Assembly: GCA_907165275.2 (NCBI GenBank)
Contig: OU015670.1
Coordinates: forward strand, 5,173,501-5,237,500
Reading direction: 5' to 3'
DNA length: 64,000 bases
Source: Zygaena filipendulae
Lineage: Eukaryota; Arthropoda; Insecta; Lepidoptera; Zygaenidae
Below are positions 1-12,400 of the stretch, piece after piece; within the stretch, counting starts at the first letter, position 1, and the number at the start of each line of letters is the position of its first letter. Under the pieces are notes generated by a model, which saw only the letters and a program-made list of their open reading frames with translations, did no database searches and had not been told where the DNA came from. The position numbers and the translations under genes are program-made.

Positions 1-230
1 TTGTAAGTAGTGATGTTCCGGATATTCGTGTCCATATCCGCGGATATCCTAGGGAGGAAAAAAATCCGTATCCGTTACTTATCAGACAGATCTTTTACCC
101 TATTAATTTTCAATAGATAGATGAAATTCTATGTATAAGTGAAAAGTAGCATTGAAAACTTTGGATCTTGACACCAAATATCCGTATTCGGATCCGTATC
201 CGCGGATATACATTTTTAACGATCCGGTAC
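1..230. repeat. Repeat with palindromic TATCCGCGGATA ends in a BRWD3 intron
   Basis: The palindrome TATCCGCGGATA occurs near 34-46 and again near 198-212, with related GGATCCGTATCC sequence between. It looks like a short inverted-repeat element ending about 27 bp before exon 28. Confidence 0.4.
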
Positions 231-262
231 ATCACTTAAATGTGTACTGTACACGCAGGTAC

Positions 263-490
263 CTTTCCTATGCGTATTGAGCGGCTCGTCGCTGTCCCAC
301 GAGTCCCCCCCGCTGCCACCCCCGCCCCCCCGGGTGCCGTGCACGCGGCGCGACGTGGCCGCCAGCGTCTCCGAGTCGGAGCTGTCGCTGCACGAGCTGA
401 GGCGGTCGCGGCCCCCCGGGGGGGACGGCGTGGGGGGCACGCGCGAGGGGGCGGGGCCCGCGCGCGACGAGTACCCGTTCACTGCCGCCT
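263..490 (-). other. BRWD3: BRWD3 exon 28: Ser/Gly-rich post-bromodomain exon
   Basis: The acceptor TTGCAG precedes 490 and the donor AAAG|GTACCT follows 263. It encodes 75 codons rich in Ser, Pro and Gly (GRDRLSSCSDSSDSETLAA, then a Gly run and DSWDSDEPLNTHRK). The phase agrees with exon 27. No domain is visible and sequence similarity to human PHIP is weak here. Its place in the gene rests on phase, GC-rich composition and order. Confidence 0.7.
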
Positions 491-3400
491 CTGCAAGGAT
501 GATTAATTTTATTTTTGATTTGCGTATTAGTCTCAACGCAAATTAAATTTAAAAGTGTACATAATTATATTGCAGATTTTACAGAGATTTTGTGCTAACA
601 ACTAAGTTGGAAAGCTAGATAATTTGTTCTAACTTCCTTTGCAAAACTGGCCCGCCTGCATAACCTCTCTAGGTAATTTATTTTTTCTTCTCTGTGGGTA
701 TAGGCAGCAGTCTTATTTTGAAAAAGATGTCCATGAAGTCTTCAATATCAATTACCCTGGATATGTGTACACGAGGAGTGTGGTCGGTACGTACCCCCGT
801 TCTCCCGGGGCGCGCCCCCCCGCCCCCGCCGTCTGCGCAGCCCCTCGCGGCCGCGGCGCGGGCGGGGGCGCGCGGCGTGCGCGGCGCGGGGGGTGCGGGG
901 GACGGGCAGCCGCGCCCACAGCGCCTCGAACAACGCAGACAAGCGGACCGTCATACTGTAGATCTGCAAGGACGTACGCATAACTTAATTTAAAACAAAG
1001 ATGACAACGTAAGTATCTATTTATAAACGCTATCAAAACTTAATGAGCTCTCAAGTCTCTGTTTGCTTGAATTATTTTCGCGCAATGAGCGAGAAATAAA
1101 ACATCTTGACAACGAGTTTGTACAATATCAACCGCGAGTGTGGGAGTACGGGTGGGACGCAGGTGGGGTGTGAACTGAAGACAAGGGAGGGGGGTGTGAG
1201 GGTGCTGGCAAAAGAGGGAGATGTGAGGTTGCAGGCGAGGGAGGGAGACGTGAGGTTCCAGGTGAGGGAAGGAAGCGTAAGGGTGCAGGTAAGGGAGATG
1301 TAAGGTTGCAGGTGAGGAAGGGACGTGTGAGGGTGCAGGCGAAGAAGCGGGGGCGCAGGTGAGGGATGGAGGAGGAGTATGTAGGCTGGGGTGAGACTGG
1401 AACTCACCCGGCTCCGCTTGTTGGTGTTGTAGAGGCGGCTGTTGGCGAAGACGCGGCGCACGTCCCTCGCGAGCTGCTCCGCGTCGGCGTAGCGGCCCGC
1501 CGCCAGCCGCCGCCGCACCGTGCCCAGGTCCATGGGGCGCCGCACCACCGCCTGGTAGCCTGCAAGCAATGCCCGTCAACTCACTGCCGCGCGGGGAGCA
1601 CGCAGCGGGGTAGTGTGCAGTGTATACAGGGTAGGGTGTCTAGAGTATGTGGGGGTGCAGAGTGCAGGACTGAGCCCAGTATGCGTTGGAGTGGTTTATA
1701 GTCCGTGCAGACTCACCCTTCCTGCCGGGACTGACTGACAATAGTTCATCAGGGGTTACTTGCACAAAAAAGGTAAACTATGCACTATAATAAAATTATG
1801 TTGTGTCGAGATGACTCTATAAGTACCAGTTTAGGGTGTTGAGAGCAGTGTGATGTGAACCAGGGTGCAGTGTGCAAGATGTAGAGTGCAGTTTGCAGTA
1901 TGCAGAGTACCGTGTGTACCGTGTGACCTAGGAGGAGGGGTTTTTAGACCGTACAAGTCGGACACTCACTCACTCACTAGGGATTTTACCCTCCTCACGC
2001 AAAAAAAAAGAGTGCAGTGTGTAGGGTGCAAAGTGCAGGATGCAAGATGTATATTAGAAAGTGAACTGGGTTCTTATTCACCATGACCATAACACGGCGC
2101 CACAAAAAATGTCTTTTTTTCATTTTAAAAAAATAAATTACAACGTTTATTATGGCATACAGAATATTAATTTCTAATGTTTCGTCACCTGAAACGTTTG
2201 GGGATGTGTTTTTAAGACGCGCGTTATGGGCAAGAAATGTTGTTGGTCGGATGGTCGTATTGAATAAGTGCCCTTGTATGGTGGTGGGCGTAGGGTGCGG
2301 GGTGTGTGCGGGGCGCGCTCACCGGGCGCCTGGTCCGGCTGCACGGGCTCGCGGAACGGCTCCGCGTCGGCCGAGGCGCACAGCTCGCGCAGCAGTGACG
2401 AGCAGCGCGCGCGCCACGCCGCGCCGCCCACCGCGCCCTGGACGCGACAATACACACGTTACATTGGTCTATTCTCTGCAGAATAGAATACTTTTTATTG
2501 TACACCAAAATAAATTTACAGTGAGTTAAAAAAATAAAAAATCTTATAAATTGGGCATACAAAAGGCGGTCTGTAGTTCAATTAACAGTTCAATTGATTG
2601 TAACACTGCAACTTTTCAGTTTTATTTGCCGTCGACGACAGGAAACGAGCTGCTTACGGCCGGGTAATAGTGGAATGAGGAGGCGACAGTGTCTTCTCCA
2701 TAACTACACACTAGCCCCCTCAGCCAAGTTGACAATTCATAGTCATTATCGCATCATGTCCACGTGGTCATGAAATTTTTTTTGACGAGAATTTTTGCTG
2801 ACCACATGACATGACGATGACTTCCTGAGTTTTCTATAGCGAAAATGATTACAGACTGTCAACTTGGCTAAGAGAGTCGTTATTTCATATTGGAATCAAC
2901 ATCGTCAATCATCTACGGATAAGAAACGACTCTTTCAGAAACAAGTGGTGAGAGCCTGCTACGGTAACTCAAAGTCAAACTAAGAGTTAGGGCTTACTTC
3001 GTTGAGAGTTAAGGAACTACTTCGACAGCATTGAGAATTACTATTTATTAAATAGAATTAAATATAATTTTAGAATTAAAATTTATTCCGGTAACAACTA
3101 AAAACCTACTTCGTCAACAACTAAGAGTTAGAACCTACTTCGTCAGCAACAAATTGTCAGCACCTACTTCGTTCTCAACTAAGAGCTGCAGAGACAACTG
3201 ACCTTGGTGGAGGCGGCTGCGGAGAGGGGCTCGTCGTCCGAGGAGTGGTACGAAGCGGCCAGCTCGTGGTACTTCGCCACCACGTCCACCTCGCGCCAGT
3301 GGCTGGGGTTTGGGGATACGAGCCTTGTCATTCATCTAGTACCACACATCGTCTAGACACGGAGGCAGTTAATAGGGATGTTGACTACTATTGCAAATCA

Positions 3401-6400
3401 AAATTCTAATTAGTCCGTCAGTTAGAAAATAAAAAAACAATAGACACGTATTTTTTGCTTTTTTCAATAAATTAAAATATACAGAGATAAAGCGCATTTA
3501 AGTTTAGGACGAGGAGGTCGTGACGCCACTAACCGCAAAACAGTCATACAAACTGTCAGAATAGTGACGTCACGCGAAATTTCAACTCAATATACCGCCG
3601 TTATTTTTTGATTACGTAAAAAAAGAAAAAATACGTGTCCAATATTTTTTAATAATCTACAAGACGGACTAAAAAATAAAAATTAGTCAACATGCCCATT
3701 GCAGTTACTATCGATCGTATTTCTCTTTATTTTAGGGTTTTGGGGTGATTTCCTAAAACTTGTTTTCACCCGCGTTAATTTTAAAGTTTCTGCGGAGATT
3801 CCGGGACAAATGTAAGCTATGTCCTTCTCTGTACTTGTCTTGTATCTGACAACTTGTATTTATTTATTCATTAATTCCACTATAAAAGCATGAAACATAT
3901 TATCACAAAAGAAACGCGCTGAGTGACATCACACTTACAGACGAAGTCAACACGCAAATAAGATAGAGTAAGTTAATTATTAAAAATAGTAGTTGTACAC
4001 ATAATAGGGATGTGGACTACTTTTGAAAATCAAAATTCTAATTAGTCCGTCAGTTAGAAAATAAAAAAACAATAGACACGTATTTTTTGCTTTTTCCAAT
4101 AAATTAAATATACAGAGATAAAGTGCATTAAAGTTTAGAGTGATGAGTTTTACAGTTTAGAGTGAGGGGGTCGTGACGTCACTAACCGCTAAAACCGCCA
4201 TACAAACTGTCAGAATAGTGACGTCACGCGAAATATCAACTCAATATATCGCCGTTATTTTTTGATTACGTAAAAAAAGAAAAATACGTGTCCAATATTT
4301 TTTTCATTACTCATACTCGGAAAGTAGGTCTGAAGTTGCCTGAGAAGCGGGTTGAAAGTAACCCTTTTCAGCCCTAGGGAGAATCGCTTTCAACTGACAA
4401 CTGTCAAATTATTAAAAAAAAACTAGGTCTATTTTCACATTTCTATTGAACCATGTTTCAACTTTCTATACAGCCAGAGCGATGTAAAATTGAAATAACG
4501 TAAAGTTTAAGTAGGTATTAATTAAAATAAAATTCACTCACTTTTTCTTAAGCTAATTCCTATTCATATTTTTTTATTTTCTTTAATTAATACTTAATAA
4601 TTAAAGAAAATATTTTTTTTAGGTCGCCACAATGTAAATAAAAAATACTGGCTGAATAGCTAGCCGGCCAAAGAAAAAGAAATAGGTGGGAAAGTGTCAA
4701 GCGACTATCCGATCTTCACTCATTTTTTCTTTAGCTAATTCCTATTTTTATTTTGACTTTCCTTGCATTCGTAATGAAAAGCACAGTGTTACCCTCGGGA
4801 GAAAGACTTATTTAGTCCCGAGACGGGGTTTGGCGCCCGAGCGTAGCGAGGGCACCAATAGATCGAGGGACTTTCACCCCTAGGATAACAATGTACTATT
4901 AATAATCTACAAGACGGACTAAAAATTAAAAATTAGTCAACATTGATGATCGGTTCAGTAGTAAAGGTATGAAAGCATAACAAACAAAGCATTCGCATTT
5001 ATAATAAACTGTGTCAAAATATGGCTAGAGACTTGTGGCGGCAGCCGGCAGCGCACCTGATGATGTGCAGCAGCAGGTCGGTGACGAGGCGCGCCTGCCG
5101 CACGATCGGCGAGTGCGGCTCGTTGAACTGCTCCGCGTTGCTCGCCAGGTAGCGCACGTCGAACTGCGCCGCCGCCGCGCGACGGTAGAACTGGGCACGG
5201 AGGGACGCAAACATCAAGAGGTTTGTTTTTTTTTTTTTTTATGGACTTGCACACAAATCAATACATTTAGCCAGTTTCAAGTAAAATAAATCAGATAAAT
5301 ATAATATAACATTAACGTTCAGCACCGTTGTACGGTTTGAAAATACAAACCATGGTACTATAGATTACAAGAACTTTCTCGGAGCCCCGAAGAAATCAGC
5401 TCGAAATATCATATATCTTAAAACCGTCACTGTGAAAATTATTGTCCAATACACACACCACCATAAAACATAACAAAATCCACTTTTAACCATTTTTTAC
5501 CGACACGAAAATAAATGAAGGATGTTTGATGCCCGTCAAAAACTAACATCATGAATGAGTATCATGTGCGAATGACAATACGGCAATTTTGTAATGTAGA
5601 TGTAAAAGTAAAATGTTAATATACTTGGATACAAGAATAAATACTTGTATCAAAAGATACGTTTTACATACTTTTAATATTACTGGAATACAAGGCGTGA
5701 GGTCCGCTTTTTTGTACATACTTGTTTATAATCTCATCTGATATAAAGCGACGTTCGTTACTGATATAAATGTAACACGCCAGCCAATCATTTTCTTTTG
5801 GTCCTTCTTCTTGTTGTACACTCACCAGGTTCTCGAACCTCGCCTTGATGGAGGACAGGTCGATGGGGTAGGGGATGGTCATGGCGTACGCGGGGTAGAG
5901 CTGCAGGTCCACAGGGGCCACGAACGGCTCGGCCACGGAGAGGGACATCACCTGCGGCGAGAGATGGGGGCGCTCGGTCAACGCTAATGACACAGTGAAA
6001 TTTTTCATTTATTTAATCCTTTCACCACCATCCCCGTAATAACACGATCTACGAAACACCTGCTCGTGGCGCCAGAGACGTAATATTCCTTTTCATTACT
6101 CATACTCGGAAAGTAGGTCTGAAGTTGCCTGAGAAGCGGGTTGAAAGTAACACTTTTCAGCCCTAGGGAGAATCGCTTTCAACTGACAGCTGGATACTGC
6201 AGAAACTCAAGTTTTTTTTTATGTCATAGGGGGCATACTTACTGGCCAGTAGCACACCTAATGGTTGATTTATGTAAAATAAAATTCACTCATTTTTTTC
6301 TTTAGCTAATTCCTATTTTTAGTTTGACTTTCCTTGCGTTCGTAATGAAAAGCACAGTGTTATCCTCGGGAGAAAGACTTATTTAGTCCCGAGACGGGGT

Positions 6401-9400
6401 TTGGCGCCCGAGCGTAGCGAGGGCGCCAATAGATCGAGGGACTAAATAACTTACTTTACTTTCACCCCTAGGATAACAATGTACTATTACTAACAAAACA
6501 CTGAACTTTTATTTTTTATTCATTAAAGTACGTACCTACATAATTCAAATTACGTGCACTTATAGTACACACACCGTCCTTGTAGTTTTATATTTATTAG
6601 ATTTAACTATCGATTTTAAGCATTCCCAAATCCCAACACTAGGAGAAATCATGCGGAAAACGTGTAGCGCTTGAGGTAAGTTAAGGCTACCAAAAAATGG
6701 CGGAGAAAAGGGTTAAGCTTTTTGCACAACATGGTATAAAAAGCGGATTTAATGCCATTCAATAGTCAACTAGATTTTCAGAAACTGTGCTAGGCGGTGG
6801 TAAAGTTTTAGCAGACAAATATTTCCATATACCTAAAATTAATATACAATACAATTTTACAAGCTAAAACAACATAAGTAATAGTATTACTGATTGTAAA
6901 ATATATTCTTTCACTGATAGAAAGCTACAGTTTCTTTGAGTGACATAGGATACTCTTTGGAATCGGCTAGTTGACTACAGTTTATTTTTTATTCCGCAAT
7001 GTAGATTAATTAAAAATATTGGACACGTCTTTTCTACGTAATCAAAACACAACGGCGATACATAAAGTCGAAATGTCGCGTGACGTCACGTCTAACTATA
7101 GTTTATATAAGACGTTAGAATAGAATGTATTATTAGAATGATGCGGTGTATAAAAATAAAAATGTTGGTGATATTTTGGCGGCACTGGCTCCATTTATCC
7201 CCCCCCCCGCGCCCGTTACCTGTCCGATGTGCTGCGCGATGTGCCTGCAGGCGGTGGCGCGGTCGCCGCGCGGGGGCCACTCGTGCGGCTCGGCGCGGTA
7301 CAGCGCCGCCTCCAGCTCGCCCGCCAGCACGGGCACCGCGCCGCCGGGGCTCGACGGCACGCGCGCCGGGTCCAACTGCCACCACACGCAACCACGGTCA
7401 ATATGTTTATAGTATAGCTAACTAAGTATAACGTTCGAAACCTGACCCCCTAAGCGGAGCGGAAATGCATTACACTATTAAAAACGCAAATAACAAAATA
7501 TTGCTATTGATCTCTGTATTACCTATGATTGCAATAAAAACACTTTCAATTTTAATTTCAATACAGATTCCATCCAAAAGACAAAAATGCACGAATTATT
7601 ATATTATTGGTAAGTGCCACCTACTTGACGGGTTTGGAGTCGCACAGACTTCCTCTTCTTTTAAGTCGTTAAAAATCCTGATACACATATCTAATACTTT
7701 TAAGAGTTCCCGAGGGTTCTGCGGGGGGCCCGCTAGTTAGCATTTTAACCATAAAATAAAACAAAGATACGTCACTGACCGGCTCCAGGTCCCACGGCGA
7801 GAGGCGCTCCACCTCGCCGTTGTCCCAGCGCACGCGCAGCGCGAGGAACTGGCCGGCGGCGGCGGCGGCCCAGCGCGCCGCGGCGACGGGGTCCCCGGCG
7901 CCCCCCGGGGGGCCCTCCGCGGGGCACTCTACCCCCGGGGGCGCCGAGCTCTCCAGCACGCAGCCAGACCACCACGAGTCGTCGATCATACACCGAAACC
8001 TAAGATTTAATTAAGATTACTTATTTATTTATCAGTTTGTTCCTAAATAAATTAAAAAAAAAACGCGTGTATCAGTATAATAATGTATATACGCACAAAA
8101 AGTGAAACTTCACTGTGAAACGTCACAAAAAATAGAATTTTGATTGGACGATGACGATACGTTCCTTAGTTTTCTTTAGCGAAAAAGCTTAAAGATTTAA
8201 AGATTATCAACTTGACTAAGGGGGCTGGAGCGTGCTGTGTGCAACGTTCGCTTTGGGGTCCCGTTGATGCGCGCGTCATGTATGTCCTTCCATACTCTTT
8301 TATCTTGTACGTTTACTGTGCCTCGCTCCCCTCCCCTCCCCGCTCTTCCCGCCGCGCCATACGTCCCCCCCCCGGCTCACCTGTCACCGCGCTTCCACTG
8401 CCTCGCCATGGCGGCGGCGTACTGCTGGCGCAGCACCAGGAAGTCGATCACGTCGGGCATGTCGTGGTAGCGCACCGTGAACGAGCGCGGCGCGAGCGCG
8501 GACGCCAGCTTAAGGCAGACGACGCGCGGCGGCTTGATCACGTACTTGATGCCGACCACCTTCACCGGCTCGCACTCCTGCGCATCCCGCGATGCCACAA
8601 AGTGAGTAATGAATATATGAAACTAGCTTTGGACCAGTTCCAGTAGTTCCTGAGATTAGCGCGTTCAACCAAACAAACTCTTCAGCTTTATAATATTAGT
8701 ATAGAACTATAGATAAAGAGGCAACGCAGGCGGGGCGAGCAAACAGAGAAAATGCTCGTGCCATCGCGAAACTTTCTTCGCTGGCATTTCAACTACATAA
8801 TTATATTTTTTACAATATTAAATGCACAGTCGATTTCGGTAGTAGCCTAATTAAATACGTAATAAATTACCCACAATATCTTTGATTCATCTATCTATCT
8901 CTATCTATCTGTAAAGGCGACTCACTAACAACACGAAATCTCGACAACCAATTGACCTATAAAGCCGGAAGGTATGAGGTATGAGACGTCAGCTTATAAC
9001 GGATTTTACGGAGGTCCCGCAAGGACTCTCAAGTCGCGAGTCAAACCGCAGGGAACAGCTAGTAAGAATATAAATAACTCACATTAACTTGCGTCCGCTC
9101 CCAGGGCTTATCGCGCGGGTTGACTTTGTAGATGTCCTTCTCGGAGACCGCTTCGAAGTACCTTTGGTGACCCTGAGCGGGGAAAAGCGTACATGTGATA
9201 AGAGTCGGCATTCGGGGCAAGAGCGAGCAGCGTTTGGAGCGGAGAGAGGAGAGGAAGCGGTATTTGGGGACGAGGGGAGTGTTTGGTGTTTGAGAGACCT
9301 TGTTTGAAGAGGTACTTTGTTTAGGGTAAGAGGGGCGGTGGTTGAGGTTAGAAGGACCTTCTTTTGGGGTAAGAGGGACCTTGTTTGGGAATGCGGGTGG

Positions 9401-12400
9401 TGGTTGGGGTTCAAATGACGTTGTTTGGGGACGAGGGTGGTGTTTGGGGTAAGAGGGACCTTTTGGGGTAAGAGGGGCGGTGATTGGGGTTAGAAGTGGT
9501 GGTTCTTGGGATGAGAAGGGACATTGTCGCATTGGAAAAGTGTTTAGGTGGTGTTTTCTTTTGTGGATTTGTAAGGCATGTATCACATTATGTTGTGTTA
9601 CTAACTTACCACTCTGAAGTACAGACAATGATCCCCAATCTGGGGGTGATATGGCGCCTTGCGCGGCGACACCGCAGTCAGCCACTCCCCTGGGCGGTAC
9701 GCCTCAGGCAGCTCTAGCACAGGAGCGGCACCAGGCCCCAGGGCGACGGGCGCGGACGAGGGGCCCGCGAGGGGTACGGGGGCGGAGGACGGCCCGGCCT
9801 CCGCCGCCGCACGTTCCGTGCGTTTCGTCGGTGTTGTGTTCGGACTATATCTGAGAATAGAAACGGTCCAAGTGAGAATCAACCCCTCAGAGAAGTCTGA
9901 AGGGCTATTTTTTCGCCATCTCCACGCGTGTGCGTGAGCAGTCGGTACATATCACGTTTCACTTTCAAAGATGGTTCGATCCAATGTTCTACAAAGCAAA
10001 AAATCTTGAATCTTTTAATTTTATTATCACACTAACTTTCAACCACTTGTAACGTAAAGTGTCAGAAAAAAAAAATCTGAAACCAAAAAGAAACTAGAGT
10101 CCGAATTTAATGTTTGTAGCTATAGTAGTTTCGATTGGACGTCGATGAGTCAGTGACGATGTACGAACCAATAAACAAACGAACCAATTTGTGAGAAAAG
10201 AACGAAACCAAATGTATAGCTATATTCAGGAAATCTTCTAAAAATGCGATCAAAAGTGTTTGTGTGTGTGTGTGTTTTTTTTTACCTCTTGGTGGCGAGC
10301 GGCCTCCGGCGGGCGCGTGCTGGCGGAGCGAGCGCGGCGCCTGCCTCCCAGTCCGAGTACTGCGACGAGCTCGAGCTGCACGAACACAAAACGCACGATC
10401 GCATGACAAATACCTACATTACTCTGTTAATTGTACAATACAATCAGCGAACCGCTCCACACTTACTTGCCGCTTCTACTTCCAGAGTGCGAGCTACGAG
10501 AACAGATGCTATGTTAATTTTAAATCAATAACTCTCTCTCTCTCTCCCTCTATCTATCTATCTATCTATCTAATAATGTATTATTATCAATACCGACTCA
10601 AACGTTAGGAAAACGATAGAATTTGTCAGATAAAAACTTTTTGATCATTTCCTTCAATAAACATCATAATTAGGCACGCTTGTCAGATAAATAGGGGCGA
10701 AGTTTGGGCGACTAATGTAATCTCCTAGAATATCCTAGAAATTGGATAGTGTAATAAGCGCATAACGGTGATCGCTCACCAATCACAAACGAGTCTACGT
10801 TTTCCCATTAACTTGTCTACGTGGATAGAGTGTAGTATCAGAGTAGGGGCGGTGTACGGTTTGAGCCGGCGCCGCTCACCTGGAGGAGTCGCTGAGGTCG
10901 TCCGGCGAGGAGCGCGAGGAGCGCGTGGAGCGCGACGCGCGGGACGAGCGCGCCTCGCCCGACAGCCGCACCGACTCGTCCGACGTGTGGTCGTCCGTGC
11001 CGCTCTCCTCGGGGAACTCCTCCGAGAGCCGCGGCAGCTGCACGCGCGGGGGGCGGGGGGCGGGGGGAAGCGGGGGGGGGGGGGGGGGGGGCGAGCGCGT
11101 TATTTATTTAGTCACCCGACAGAAATACACCAGCGCACACACATTACAAGGTATAGTTAATATGGACGCAGATAAGCAAAAACATGTTAACCCACAAAAT
11201 AAAGTTACGTATTCAGAACGATTTATTGAGAGTTAGGGAACGTTTTTTAATTATGTGTTTACCTTATTACATTATTTAAGTATGTAACTAAATATTGAAT
11301 ATAAAAAATGTTGACAGAAAATGGCGCTATAATTTTAAAACACGATTTACTCAAAATTTCTCCAGTGTGGGTTAACACACTATTGCTTATCTATGTCCAT
11401 ATGGCAAACATTATTATTAGGGTATTTCCTATAATCGGCTAAAACGACATACAACTTTATGTAGGAAATAGTCAAATTAACGTTAAAGTAACAAATAACA
11501 ATAATATTGTCATATCAGAACATCAAAAGATCTGCCCCCTTAGCCAAATTGACAATCTATGATCGTTAGCGCTACAGAAAACTATGTAACGGCATCGACA
11601 TGTCACGAGATCACGTGACATTCTCCAATCAACAGTCAAGTTTTTCGGCTGAGGGGGCTGCTCCTGGATTTATACAGAGGTGTCTAAGACTACAGTGCAA
11701 CAGATATATTTCTTTGATGTCGCTGCGATGTTGGATTATATACACATGTACATTGTACAGACACCAGCACCAATATGTATATACATTTTGGTCGGTATTT
11801 GAACTCTAAATTACTATTGCTATAAGATTCAATGACTGTTGGCGATTATTTATGCAGGTCGGTAGTGTAGACAGTTGCTCACCGTGCGCGGCGGCGGCGG
11901 CGCGGGCCGGGGGCGCGGCGCGGGCCGGCGGCCGGCGCGGCGGCGCGGGCCCGCGTGCTCGCTGCCCGGCGCCGCGGTGCTGATCATGAGCGGGCGGCGC
12001 CGCATCTCGCGCCGGTACCAGCTCTGCTCCCACGAGTACATCGCCGCGCTGCACACGACACGCGCCGCTAGCACTCACATCACACACCAACGTGCACCGC
12101 CACTATACGTTACTCGCGCCTGAGAGGCACTTATATCGTAGATAGCTGTTCCCCGCGGTAATTTCGGAGTTCCCGCGGGAATATAGCCTGTTTTACTCAA
12201 GGATAATGTAGCATTCTAATGGTGAAAGAATTTTTGAAATCGGTCCGGTAGTTTTAGAGTTAAATCGTAACAAACAAACAAAAAATCAAATCATTCCCCT
12301 TTATACATAACTAGCTGTCACGCGCGGTTTCACCTGCAATAGTTCCCGCCGGAATTCCGAATTACATATTGCAATCCGAGGCTATATTAGCCTACATGTT

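Larger units (their letters stand above)
795..5951 (-). other. BRWD3: BRWD3 exons 22-27: two bromodomains
   Basis: Bromodomain 1 is split over exons 22-24 (5951-3203): VAEPFVAPVDLQLYPAYAM, PIDLSSIKARFENL, FYRRAAAAQFDVRYL, SNAEQFNEPHSPIV. It keeps the expected Asn-Glu-Pro at the acetyl-lysine pocket. Bromodomain 2 lies in exons 25-27 (2437-795): ADAEPFREPVQP, YQAVVRRPMDLGTVRRRL, DVRRVFANSRLYNTNKRSR, IYSMTVRLSALFEALW. At the position where human PHIP bromodomain 2 has a Thr (AYT), this protein has Asn1353 (LYN), the canonical binding residue. After bromodomain 2, exon 27 turns into an Arg-rich low-complexity stretch. Confidence 0.9.

Noticed and set aside
1106..1303. Plus-strand frame with repeating REGDVRLQA peptide
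   Set aside because: It is translation of the ~27-bp minisatellite in an intron; no start context or neighbours.
4800..4860. Possible tRNA because of the GGTTTGGCGCCCGAG arm-like hairpin
   Set aside because: It cannot be folded into a full cloverleaf and lies inside a dispersed repeat present twice.
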